From SXXH01 sp041165735 (GTDB lineage Bacteria; Planctomycetota; UBA1135; GCA-002686595): a stretch of DNA of 23,085 bases. Below the pieces are notes generated by a model. The model was not told the origin of the DNA. It saw only the letters and a list, made by a program, of their open reading frames with translations, and did no database searches. Shown piece by piece: positions 1-8,486 of this stretch (within the stretch, counting starts at the first letter, position 1; each line of letters starts with the position of its first letter). The translations under genes and the position numbers were made by a program. The stretch covers positions 1-23,085 of the forward strand of contig JBKDQQ010000089.1 of the NCBI GenBank assembly GCA_046341775.1. The letters are read 5' to 3'.

Positions 1-1394
1 GTCGCCGTCGACGTGTTGCCGGAGGCGTCCGTCGCGGTCAACGTCACGACCAAGCTGCCGGGGACGACGCTCGTGCCCGCCGCGGGAGACTGCGTCACCA
101 CCACGGCGCCCGTCGACGGGCAGTTGTCCCCGGTCGTGGCACGGCTGGTGATGTCCGCCAACTGGCCCACGCACGGAGTGCCGAGCACCAAGGAATGCGT
201 CGAAGGGGCGCTGATCGTCGGCGACGTCGTGTCCACCACCGTCACCGAGGTCGCGCAGGTCGTCGTGGTCCCGGCGGCGTCGGTGGCCGTCAAGGTCACG
301 CTGGTCGTGCCGAAGCCGATCGCTCCGCCGGCCGCGGGGCTCTGGGTGACGACGACAGCCCCGGCGCAGGTGTCGGCGGCCGAGGCGGTCGAGGCGAAGT
401 CGGGCATCAAGGCGCCGCAGGAGGCGTCGCCGGAGAGCGTTTGCGGAGGCGCGCAGGCCGTGAAGGCGGGCGGAGTCACGTCGTCGACCACGAAGCTCGC
501 GGTGCAAGTGGACGTGTTGCCCGCCGCGTCGGCGACGGTCAGCGTGATGTCGTGCGAGCCCTTGGCGAGGACCGCGCCGGCGGCCGGTGCTTGGGTCACG
601 ACCAGGGAACCGGTGGCGGTGGTGTTGTCCGCGGCCACCACTCCCGACGTGAAGTCGGGCACCAGCGCCGTGCAGCTCCCCGCGTCCGCATTGGCCGACT
701 GGGTCGGCCCGCAGGACGAAATCACGGGCGGCGTCGTATCGATGCCGGTGAAGCTCGTGGTGCAGCTGGCGGTGTTGCCCGCCGCGTCGGCCACGGTCAC
801 GGTGACCGTCGTGGCGCCGAGGCCGACTTGCGTGCCGGCCGCGGGCGATTGCGTGCGCGACGTGACCGCGCAGTTGTCGGCGGCCGCGGTGCCCGTGGCG
901 AAGTCGGGCAGGGCGATCGTGCCGCTGGCGCCGACCGAACCCGTCTGCGCGGAGGCGCAGGCCGAGATCGTCGGCACGCGGTTGTCGTGGATGGTGTAGG
1001 TGGCGACGCAGGTCGCGGTGTTGCCGCTCGGGTCCGTCGCCGTCATCGTGATCGGGTGGACGCCGGCCGTCAGCTGCGTGCCGCCCGCCGGGGATTGCGT
1101 GACCACGACCGTGCCGCTGTCATCCGTGGCGTTCACGGTGAAGGTCAGGTCCGGCACCGTGGCCAGGCAGCTCGTGTTCGCGTTCGCCTTCAAGTCCGGC
1201 GCGCAGTCGATGATCGTCGGCGGCGTCGTGTCGCCCCCGCCCTGGACGACGGGACCGGCGGCGCCAAGTGCGCTCGACGCGACCGTTCCGAGAGCCACCA
1301 GCACGGCTGCCCCTTCATGCAAGCGCTTGCGAGCCAGCACGGCGGCGCGCACGAGGGAAGAGAGGAAGCCGTTGCTGTTGGTGTCGGTCTTCAT
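1..1394 (-). CDS. Secreted HYR-domain (Ig-like) repeat protein, C-terminus cut by window edge
   Basis: Reading the minus strand from the ATG at 1394 gives an open frame of 464 codons that leaves the window at position 1, so the C-terminus is missing. Residues 1-46 are a signal peptide with a long, charged n-region (begins MKTDTNSNGFLSS) and a hydrophobic core ending SSALGA. After it come about five repeats of roughly 80 residues. Each starts TTPP-like or VP-I, has a central VVVTQSPAAGT-like strand, and ends in a TDxxGNTxxC strand; most carry two conserved cysteines. This is the HYR/Ig-like fold pattern, known in extracellular adhesion and surface proteins. No catalytic motif is visible. No convincing Shine-Dalgarno precedes the ATG. 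The long plus-strand open frames over this region are its antisense mirror. The function is inferred to be structural or adhesive at the cell surface; the missing C-terminus might hold an anchor or a further domain. Confidence 0.85.
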   Translation of the reverse strand, partial: MKTDTNSNGFLSSLVRAAVLARKRLHEGAAVLVALGTVASSALGAAGPVVQGGGDTTPPTIIDCAPDLKANANTSCLATVPDLTFTVNATDDSGTVVVTQSPAGGTQLTAGVHPITMTATDPSGNTATCVATYTIHDNRVPTISACASAQTGSVGASGTIALPDFATGTAAADNCAVTSRTQSPAAGTQVGLGATTVTVTVADAAGNTASCTTSFTGIDTTPPVISSCGPTQSANADAGSCTALVPDFTSGVVAADNTTATGSLVVTQAPAAGAVLAKGSHDITLTVADAAGNTSTCTASFVVDDVTPPAFTACAPPQTLSGDASCGALMPDFASTASAADTCAGAVVVTQSPAAGGAIGFGTTSVTLTATDAAGTTTTCATSVTVVDTTSPTISAPSTHSLVLGTPCVGQLADITSRATTGDNCPSTGAVVVTQSPAAGTSVVPGSLVVTLTATDASGNTSTA

Positions 1395-1799
1395 TGGCTG
1401 ATTCTCGGGGCTTGGTCTCGAGCGTTGCGTCTCAATCCCGGGACGCTGGACGGCGTGAAGGCGCGATGTCCGACCGTAGGGGGACAAGCGGGGCTTCGAC
1501 GCAGGACAGGTGGTTTGGGAGGAACTGAGGGGTTGCAGTCGTTGGCTTCAGAAATCGTCCGGAGACAGGCATCTGTCGGTCGAACGAGCCGCGGGCCATG
1601 AGAGTGGGCTCCGCTGCGATTGGAGATCGTACCGCAGTTTTAAAAACGCATTCCTAAAACAAGGAAATACCACGCAATCTTCATCTGCCATTCGTTAAAC
1701 AGCCAACCTCGATGCTTCCGTGAGCGTCAGTTCGTGACCCAAGCCGCTGGCAGGCAAGACTCACACGCTGATTCACCCGCGATGCCTTGACGGACATGT

Positions 1800-1840
1800 G
1801 ACCGGGGCCGCCCCTCGCTTGGCGAGAGACGGCCCCGGTC
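1800..1840 (-). terminator. Second hairpin of tandem terminator, nested stems
   Basis: ACCGGGGCCG at 1801-1810 pairs exactly with CGGCCCCGGT at 1830-1839, extended by a G-C pair at 1800/1840. Inside the loop a second stem forms from CTCGC (1814-1818) and GCGAG (1822-1826). It lies just downstream of the 1857-1879 hairpin in the direction of transcription, so the two form a tandem stop or an mRNA 3'-end protector. Confidence 0.7.
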
Positions 1841-1856
1841 GATGGACTCGACTGGG

Positions 1857-1879
1857 CCCGAGGGAGTGCCTCCCTCGGG
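1857..1879 (-). terminator. Perfect 10-bp hairpin, first of a tandem pair
   Basis: CCCGAGGGAG at 1857-1866 pairs exactly with CTCCCTCGGG at 1870-1879 around a 3-nt loop. It begins 16 nt beyond the stop codon of the secreted protein ending at 1895. There is no U-tract, as is common in very GC-rich genomes. Being symmetric, it could act on either strand, but only minus-strand transcription is expected here. Confidence 0.75.
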
Positions 1880-1894
1880 TCAGTCATTCCCGGA

Positions 1895-4800
1895 TCAGGG
1901 GATCCAGATCACGGCGACGCCGTTGGTCAGGTTCGAGCCCGTGCCGCACGGACCAGCCGTGTTGCGGTACCAAACCTGGTAGTAGCGGGCGCCGCCCACC
2001 GTCGGGATGCCACCCACCGTCGAAATCGACGGGTTGAGGCCCTGCGGGTAGGTCGCGCCGCCTTGGAACGGCGAGAGCGTCGCGATCCGCACCGTCGAGC
2101 CACCCACGCAGACCTTGCCGTCGGCGAAGGGCGTGCTCGTCGAGGCGGTGCCTTGCAGGAACAAGGCGAACGCGCGCTGGTTGTTGGCCGGGACCGGCAG
2201 GCCGCCAGCCGACAGCATGAACGTGTCGTTCGTCACCGAGCTGACGCCGGTGCCGAAGAGGAACGCGCCCACGCCCGTCGAGTTGCGGCAGCCGCCCACG
2301 ACCGAGTTGTTGCCGCACGGGCAGCCCACGTTGCCGAAGCAGTACTGCGTGCCACCGCTCGTCTCGCACTCGTCCGGCACACCCGTGAGGTTGATGTCGG
2401 CCGAGGTCGCGTTGAGGATGTCGCAGCTGTCGGGCACGGTGTTGGCGTTGCAGTCCGCCTCGCCGGCCGCGATTTCGCACGCGTCGCCGATGCCGTCCAC
2501 GTCGCAGTCGGCCTGCGACGGGTTCGCTTGCGTCAAGCAGTTGTCGCACGCATCGCCCACGCCGTCGTTGTCGCCGTCGGCCTGGCTGGCGTTCGAGAAC
2601 TGCGGGCAGTTGTCGATGCAGTCGGCGATGCCGTCCAGGTCGGTGTCGGTGTCGAGGACGCCGCAACCGCACTGGCCCGGAGCCGTCTTGTTGACATCGT
2701 TCGGGCAGCCATCGTTGCAATCAGGCGTGCCGTCCGTGTCCGTGTCCGTGTCGGCGACGCCGCAGCCGCACAGGCCCGGAGCCGTCTTCAGCGGATCGGC
2801 CGGGCAACCGTCGAGGCAATCGACGGTGCCGTCGGCGTCCGTGTCGGGCGTCGACCAGGCCAGCGTGTAGGCCTGTCCGCCGCCGACCGCCGTCGACTGG
2901 GCGCCGGCCGTGGCGACGCGCACGAGATAAGTCGTGCCGCCGGTCAGGGCGACCGTCACCGAGGAACCCGGCGTGCAGCCCGCGGCGCCGTTGTCGTTGC
3001 AGGCACCCGTCACCTGGTTGGAGACGGCGCCGCTCGGGCAAGCCGAGTAGACCGACACGATCGTGTCGTAGGTGCCGCAGGTCGAGAAGGTGTAGCTGGC
3101 GTTGCAGCCCGCGGGCGGCGTGAAGCTGTACCAGGTGTCCCAGTACGTGTAGGTCGTCGCGCACGAGGCGAGCTGGACCGACGTGAGCGAGTAGGTCTCG
3201 CCCGTGGCGCCGACGTTCGTGCCCGAGACCGAGCCCGTCGTCGAGGCCAGCGCTTGCGCGTTGGCGCACTCATCGTTGGCCGGCGTGGCGTCGCCCGTCA
3301 CGGTCAGGATGTAGTTGCCCGTGCCCGTGCCGAAGGCGTTGACGAGGACCCAGTAGTCCTGACCGGCGTTGGCGACCCAGGCGACCTTGGAGCGGAAGCC
3401 GCCCGCGCTGCCGACGACGTCGTCGTTGCAGGTGACGCCGACGAGGGCGCCGCAGGTGCCCGTGTAGACGTGCAGCTTGCTGTCGAAGGTGCCGGTCGTG
3501 GCGAGCGTGTCGGCGTAGACCGTCTGGGTCGTCGGCACGTTCACGCGGTACCACACGCCGGGCGCGGTCACGCTGAAGTTGGAACCGCCTTCCTGGTTGC
3601 CGGGACCGGCGACCGCGGGCAGGCCGGCGTCGGCGGTGGCGCCGATCGTCGTGCCGTTCGTCGTGCTGGGCACCGCGACGGACACGGCGTCCGTGCACAC
3701 GTCGCCCGCGAGGGTGAAGTTGGCCCGCACCGTGAAGGTGCCCGAGGAGCCGGAGTAGCCCGCGACGCGCACCAGGTAGGTGCCGGCCGGCAGGGCGTTC
3801 GCCGCGACGCTGGACTGGACCACGCCGCCGCCGATGTCGTCGTTGCAGCCGAGCAGCGTGCCGCCGCAGGAGCTGTAGACCTCGAGCACGGTGTCGAGGG
3901 CCGAGCCGACCGTGTCGACCGTCAGGTTGCCGAGGGCGGTCGTGGTGACCGAGTACCACAGGTCGCCGCTCGTGGGCGCGCACGAGGCGGCGCCGATCTC
4001 GTTGCTGGCGAGCGTGTTGTCGCCCGCGAGGCCGGCGACGCCCAAGGGCAGGTTGGCCGCGGTGGCGCAGGTGTCGTTGCACGGCGCGGTGTCGAGGCAA
4101 TCAGCGATGCCGTCGAAGTCGGCGTCGCCGGTGCAGTACTCGAACACGTAGACGCGACGGTTGAAGAAGTCGAGAACCGCGAGGCGACCGTTGGCCGCAT
4201 CCCACGAGAAGTCGTAGTAGCCGGTGGCGTTCGCCGGCGAGAAGCACGGCGTCGGGCCGAAGACGGCGGCGACCGCGGCGCCGCTGGTCGTGACCATCTT
4301 GAGGCGGCTGGCGAAGGTCTGGCCGGTGGCCGACGAAGCGCGGTCGTTGTAGAGGAGGAAGTTGCCGCCCGAGGTGTTCAGGAACTCGATGTTCTGGCCG
4401 GCGACCGTCGAGACGTCGGTGACGTCGACGATGCGCGTGTTGGGCGTGTAGGCGTTGCCACCCGTGCGGACGTGCTTGGAGACGTCGTTGTTGACGCGCG
4501 TGTAGAGGTCGCCCGTGGCCGGGTCGAACACCATGTCGCGCCAGCCCGTCGCCGTCGGCGTCAGGTTGATGATCGCGCCGTTCGCGCTGGTGTAGACGAG
4601 CGCGCCCGTGGCTTCGTTGGCGAGGCGCACGCGGCCGGAGCCCTGCGCCAGGTAGCTGACGCCCGAGTCGACCGAGCCGAAGCCGGGGTTGAAGTCGATG
4701 CCCGACATGCCGCGACCGGACTCGATGCTCGACCAGGCCAGCGTGCCGTCGTTGTTGTAGAGGCGCCAGGCGTTCGTCTGGTTGGAGCCGAAGTCGTGCG

Positions 4801-5575
4801 AAGCGGCGATCTTGCCGCCTTGGGCCGCGAGGCCCGAGTAGCCGCGCTGCGACGGCGTGGCGGCGATGGCGCCGAAGGCCGTGCCGAAGGTCGGCGAAGC
4901 CGTCAGCACGTTCGACACGCGCGTGATGGCGGTCGGAGCCGCGGTGGTGCCGGCGTTGAAGCCGGCCACGATCAGGTCGCCGTTCTCCCAGGCGACGGCC
5001 GACGGAGCGGTGCCGATGAACTGCGGATTCGCCGCCACCGAGGTCGAGGTGAGGTCGACCGTGTTCAGCAACTTGAACTGCGGACCGACGAGCGGCGGAG
5101 CGCTGATGGTGAAGTTGCCCGAGCCGCCGGGGCCCGTGCTGGCGCTGTTGTACAACGCGACCTGGATCAGGTAGGTCGTGCCCGAGGTCGCCACGAAGGT
5201 GACCGAGGACTGCGTGCTGCAACCATCGTCGTTGCACGCGACCGCAGCCCCCGAGGGGCAGCTCGTCGCTTGCCAGACCGACAACACGGTGTCGCCCGTC
5301 GTTCCGCCGCACGTCGCGATCGTCACCGAGTAGGTCGACGGCGCGGTCCACGAGAACCACACGTCGCCCGTCGAGCTCGCGCATTGCACGGCATCGACGC
5401 CGCTGACGGCGGCGGTGCCGTTGAAGGCGAAGGTGCCGCTGCCGGCGACGACTTGGGGGGTCGCGCAGCTGTCAGATCCCTGGGCGAAGAGGGTGCCGAC
5501 GAAGCCGACGGCGATCGCGCCGGCGGCGAAGGTGCGTTGCAGGAACGCACGACAGGCATTCGTGGGAGAGGACAT
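1895..5575 (-). CDS. Large secreted multidomain protein: PPC-like domains, propeller-like segment, TSP3-type repeats, C-terminal module
   Basis: 1226 residues. Signal peptide 1-31 (hydrophobic core AAGAIAVGFVGTLFA). Residues 32-160 form a PPC-like (pre-peptidase C-terminal) beta domain with a GDVWFSW strand and CNDDGC motif. Residues about 163-480 look like a degenerate beta-propeller. Three more PPC-like domains follow (about 500-622, 623-763, 764-907), each opening with a D-C/E-C motif and holding a CND motif. Residues 910-1072 are Asp-rich thrombospondin type 3-like calcium repeats with a repeated KTAPGxCGCGVxDTDTD unit and a NxVPDxCD segment typical of planctomycete surface proteins. Residues 1074-1226 are a Cys/Gly-rich module opening with TQYCFGNVGCPCGN. 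An AAGGA Shine-Dalgarno lies 10 nt before the ATG. No protease or glycosidase active site is visible; the role is inferred as surface display or matrix binding. The 1213-codon plus-strand frame over it is a mirror. Confidence 0.9.
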   Translation of the reverse strand: MSSPTNACRAFLQRTFAAGAIAVGFVGTLFAQGSDSCATPQVVAGSGTFAFNGTAAVSGVDAVQCASSTGDVWFSWTAPSTYSVTIATCGGTTGDTVLSVWQATSCPSGAAVACNDDGCSTQSSVTFVATSGTTYLIQVALYNSASTGPGGSGNFTISAPPLVGPQFKLLNTVDLTSTSVAANPQFIGTAPSAVAWENGDLIVAGFNAGTTAAPTAITRVSNVLTASPTFGTAFGAIAATPSQRGYSGLAAQGGKIAASHDFGSNQTNAWRLYNNDGTLAWSSIESGRGMSGIDFNPGFGSVDSGVSYLAQGSGRVRLANEATGALVYTSANGAIINLTPTATGWRDMVFDPATGDLYTRVNNDVSKHVRTGGNAYTPNTRIVDVTDVSTVAGQNIEFLNTSGGNFLLYNDRASSATGQTFASRLKMVTTSGAAVAAVFGPTPCFSPANATGYYDFSWDAANGRLAVLDFFNRRVYVFEYCTGDADFDGIADCLDTAPCNDTCATAANLPLGVAGLAGDNTLASNEIGAASCAPTSGDLWYSVTTTALGNLTVDTVGSALDTVLEVYSSCGGTLLGCNDDIGGGVVQSSVAANALPAGTYLVRVAGYSGSSGTFTVRANFTLAGDVCTDAVSVAVPSTTNGTTIGATADAGLPAVAGPGNQEGGSNFSVTAPGVWYRVNVPTTQTVYADTLATTGTFDSKLHVYTGTCGALVGVTCNDDVVGSAGGFRSKVAWVANAGQDYWVLVNAFGTGTGNYILTVTGDATPANDECANAQALASTTGSVSGTNVGATGETYSLTSVQLASCATTYTYWDTWYSFTPPAGCNASYTFSTCGTYDTIVSVYSACPSGAVSNQVTGACNDNGAAGCTPGSSVTVALTGGTTYLVRVATAGAQSTAVGGGQAYTLAWSTPDTDADGTVDCLDGCPADPLKTAPGLCGCGVADTDTDTDGTPDCNDGCPNDVNKTAPGQCGCGVLDTDTDLDGIADCIDNCPQFSNASQADGDNDGVGDACDNCLTQANPSQADCDVDGIGDACEIAAGEADCNANTVPDSCDILNATSADINLTGVPDECETSGGTQYCFGNVGCPCGNNSVVGGCRNSTGVGAFLFGTGVSSVTNDTFMLSAGGLPVPANNQRAFALFLQGTASTSTPFADGKVCVGGSTVRIATLSPFQGGATYPQGLNPSISTVGGIPTVGGARYYQVWYRNTAGPCGTGSNLTNGVAVIWIP

Positions 5576-5676
5576 GTGTTGCTGATCCTTGGTTCAGGAG
5601 TCGGAATCGCAGCTCTTCCAGCAGCAAGGGAGATCGCCGCTGGCTGGTCTCTTGATGTGTCTCGAGTGGATAGAGA

Positions 5677-5701
5677 GGGACCTCCCGCGGGGAGGCTTCC
5701 C
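5677..5701 (-). promoter_or_regulatory. Strong hairpin in the 5' leader of the secreted protein gene
   Basis: GGGACCTCCC at 5677-5686 and GGGAGG (5690-5695) plus TCCC (5698-5701) pair with a 3-nt loop and a 2-nt bulge, giving a 10-bp stem. It lies about 100 nt upstream of the ATG, directly after the possible -10 hexamer, so it would sit near the 5' end of the mRNA. It could stabilise the mRNA or act as an attenuator. Confidence 0.5.
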
Positions 5702-5704
5702 TGA

Positions 5705-5710
5705 AAACTA
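5705..5710 (-). promoter_or_regulatory. Possible -10 hexamer TAGTTT for the 1226-residue secreted protein
   Basis: Read on the minus strand this is TAGTTT, located 3 nt before the strong leader hairpin and about 130 nt before the ATG at 5575. It fits the TAGNNT pattern seen at other starts in the window. The -35 position shows only a weak match (TTACGC). This is a tentative assignment. Confidence 0.3.
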
Positions 5711-6159
5711 CCCCACCCCACGAGATCGCGTAAGGGCGAGAATTGCCAAGATTTTGACGAAGCCCTGACTTGCAGCGCCCTGTCCGAGGCGTCCCGACTC
5801 GGGCGTGACGCGGTCACCACACCCCTGAAATTGAGCCTGGGCACGCTAGCGGAGGCCCGCCCGCTGACGCGGCCCGCCGGCGGCGTTTCGCACGGGAGGC
5901 AGGAATCTGAATGGACCCCTACTTCAAGGCAAGTAACCACTAATGTGGGTTTTAACGCCTCACGCCACCTCGGTGGCGCTCTGGTCCCGCATGGACGGCC
6001 GTCTCGGGGGACCTTGCGCAGGTCGAATTGCAACTCGGTGCCCAAGGCCGTTGCCGCCCCCCTACATCGCTTGGCAACCGGCGCTTGCTCACGCGGCGAG
6101 CCCTCACGGTCGACGCGAAGAAAATACCAACTCGCTTAATGTCACTTGGTCTGCGGGAC

Positions 6160-6174
6160 GCGCCGCGACGGCGC
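6160..6174 (-). terminator. Hairpin after pilT
   Basis: GCGCCG (6160-6165) pairs with CGGCGC (6169-6174) around a CGA loop, 22 nt downstream of the pilT stop codon on the minus strand. AT-rich sequence follows at 6118-6142 without a clean U-run. It is a plausible terminator. Confidence 0.5.
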
Positions 6175-6196
6175 CGAGGTGGCACACTCGCGACGT

Positions 6197-7393
<1,197 letters not shown>

Positions 7394-7408
7394 GGGCGAT
7401 CCTCGGTG

Positions 7409-7422
7409 CCCGCGGACGCGGG
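7409..7422 (-). promoter_or_regulatory. Leader hairpin upstream of pilT
   Basis: CCCGCG (7409-7414) and CGCGGG (7417-7422) form a 6-bp stem with a 2-nt loop, 15 nt upstream of the pilT ATG and just before the GAGGA ribosome-binding site. A TAGCGA hexamer lies 11 nt further upstream on the minus strand. The arrangement resembles the hexamer-hairpin leaders of other genes here, but the hexamer match is weak. Confidence 0.35.
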
Positions 7423-7511
7423 ACTCCTTTCGGTCGCTATCGGCCGGCGCCGCGCGGCGCTTGAGGCGGCACGCCGCGCGCGAGCCACTCGCGGGAGGCG
7501 GCGCGCGATGC

Positions 7512-7517
7512 CACAAT
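7512..7517 (+). promoter_or_regulatory. CACAAT, candidate -10 of a leaderless start
   Basis: CACAAT ends 9 nt before the ATG at 7527, which lacks any Shine-Dalgarno sequence. It matches TATAAT at four of six positions. If it is a -10, transcription would begin within a few bases of the start codon. The same hexamer stands 7 nt before the threonine aldolase start. Confidence 0.3.
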
Positions 7518-7526
7518 GGCGCGCGC

Positions 7527-8486
7527 ATGCATCCCTCCCGCCGCGCCATCGTGGCGACGGGAGCCGCGCTGGGCGCGTCGCTCGCCCTCGGCTCCTGCGC
7601 CTCCCTCCGCACCGCCTCGAACACGGACCAGGGCGCCGAGCCGCGCGCTGGCGACGGCGCCGGGCGCGGCGGTCCCTTGTGGAGCATCTCGCTGGCCCAA
7701 TGGTCGCTGCACTCGACCTTGTGGAAGAAGGAGCTCGACAACAAGGACTTCGCCAAGCACGCGAAGCAGGTCCACGGCATCGACGCCATCGAGTACGTCA
7801 ACTCGTTCTTCAAGGACAAGGTCTCCGACCGGGCGTATCTCGACGAGTTGAAGAAGCGCGCCGACGACCTCGGCGTGCGCACGCTGCTCGTCATGATCGA
7901 CGGCGAGGGCGACCTCGGGCACGCGCCCGGAGCGGAGCGCGACAAGGCGCTCGACAACCACAGGCGCTGGCTCGACGCGGCCAAGGTGCTCGGCTGCCAC
8001 TCGATCCGCGTCAACGCGGCCGCGCACGGCACGCCCGAGGAGGGCGCGCGCCACGCGGCCGACTGCCTGCGGACGCTGGCCTTGCACGGCGACACGCTGG
8101 GCCTGGATGTCATCGTCGAGAACCACGGCGGGCTGTCCTCGGACGGCTCGTGGCTGGCCGGGGTCATGAAGCTCGCCGCGCACCCGCGCGTCGGGACACT
8201 GCCCGACTTCGGCAACTTCACCATCGGCGAAGGACGCGTCTACGACCGCTACAAGGGCATGGAGGAGCTGATGCCCTTCGCCAAGGCGGTCAGCGCCAAG
8301 AGCTACGACTTCGACGCCAAGGGCGACGAGACGACCATCGACTACCGGCGCATGATGAAGCTGGTGGTCGCCGCCGGCTACCGCGGCCACGTGGGCATCG
8401 AGTACGAAGGCTCGCGCCTCTCCGAGCACGACGGCATCGTGGCGACGAAGAAGCTGCTCGAGGCGATCCGCGCCGAGATGTCGTGA
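7527..8486 (+). CDS. Exported sugar phosphate isomerase/epimerase-like TIM barrel (AP endonuclease 2 fold), lipoprotein
   Basis: 319 residues. The N-terminus (MHPSRRAIVATGAALGAS) has a twin-arginine-like SRRAIV motif and a hydrophobic stretch ending LGSC, a probable lipobox with Cys about residue 28, so the protein is probably exported folded and lipid-anchored. The rest is a TIM barrel of the xylose isomerase-like/AP endonuclease 2 family. Acidic residues at barrel strand ends that normally bind the metal are visible in IEYVNSFF, VIVENHGG, LPDFGNF and GIEYEG. The family isomerises or epimerises sugars and sugar derivatives; the exact substrate is not readable. The start is chosen at the signal peptide; no Shine-Dalgarno is present and the upstream open frame is antisense to pilT. 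The stop overlaps the next ATG by one base (TGATG), which indicates translational coupling to the PVC dehydrogenase. It is divergent from pilT with 133 bp between them. Confidence 0.88.
   Translation: MHPSRRAIVATGAALGASLALGSCASLRTASNTDQGAEPRAGDGAGRGGPLWSISLAQWSLHSTLWKKELDNKDFAKHAKQVHGIDAIEYVNSFFKDKVSDRAYLDELKKRADDLGVRTLLVMIDGEGDLGHAPGAERDKALDNHRRWLDAAKVLGCHSIRVNAAAHGTPEEGARHAADCLRTLALHGDTLGLDVIVENHGGLSSDGSWLAGVMKLAAHPRVGTLPDFGNFTIGEGRVYDRYKGMEELMPFAKAVSAKSYDFDAKGDETTIDYRRMMKLVVAAGYRGHVGIEYEGSRLSEHDGIVATKKLLEAIRAEMS

Larger units (their letters stand above)
1395..1894. other. 500-bp intergenic spacer with AT-rich island
   Basis: No supportable gene lies here. The spacer must contain the promoter of the HYR protein (minus strand) and the terminator of the 1226-residue secreted protein (also minus strand, ending at 1895). 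Bases about 1635-1700 are strikingly AT-rich for this genome, with runs such as TTTTAAAAA near 1638-1647 and a short inverted repeat TTCCT/AGGAA near 1651-1666. A GACAG/CTGTC hairpin sits at 1564-1577. No good -35/-10 pair stands out. Small open frames here have no ribosome-binding site or recognisable product. Confidence 0.5.
5576..6196. other. 620-bp intergenic region with hairpins and AT-rich patches
   Basis: This region separates two minus-strand genes and holds no supportable CDS. It contains the leader hairpin at 5677-5701, a perfect 7-bp hairpin CGCCACC/GGTGGCG at 5963-5978, and a probable pilT terminator at 6160-6174. AT-rich patches lie near 5737-5775, 5930-5955 and 6118-6142. The spacer is unusually long for this compact window, so an upstream regulatory region or a small RNA is possible, but nothing recognisable as a known RNA family was seen. 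Confidence 0.5.

Noticed and set aside
195..1601. Plus-strand open frame of 468 codons over the HYR gene
   Set aside because: Codon-aligned antisense of the HYR repeats; Arg/Gly-rich with no features.
2485..2850. CRISPR-like or tandem DNA repeat
   Set aside because: The repeats are in frame and encode calcium-binding protein repeats; spacing and length do not fit CRISPR.
2063..5704. Plus-strand open frame of 1213 codons opposite the giant secreted protein
   Set aside because: It is Arg/Ala/Val/Gly-rich with no domain, signal or ribosome-binding site, and is the expected mirror of GC-biased codons; the minus-strand frame has clear domains.
7394..8224. N-terminal extension of PilT by 277 codons
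   Set aside because: The extension is antisense to the divergent isomerase gene, while the internal ATG has a good Shine-Dalgarno and the family N-terminus.
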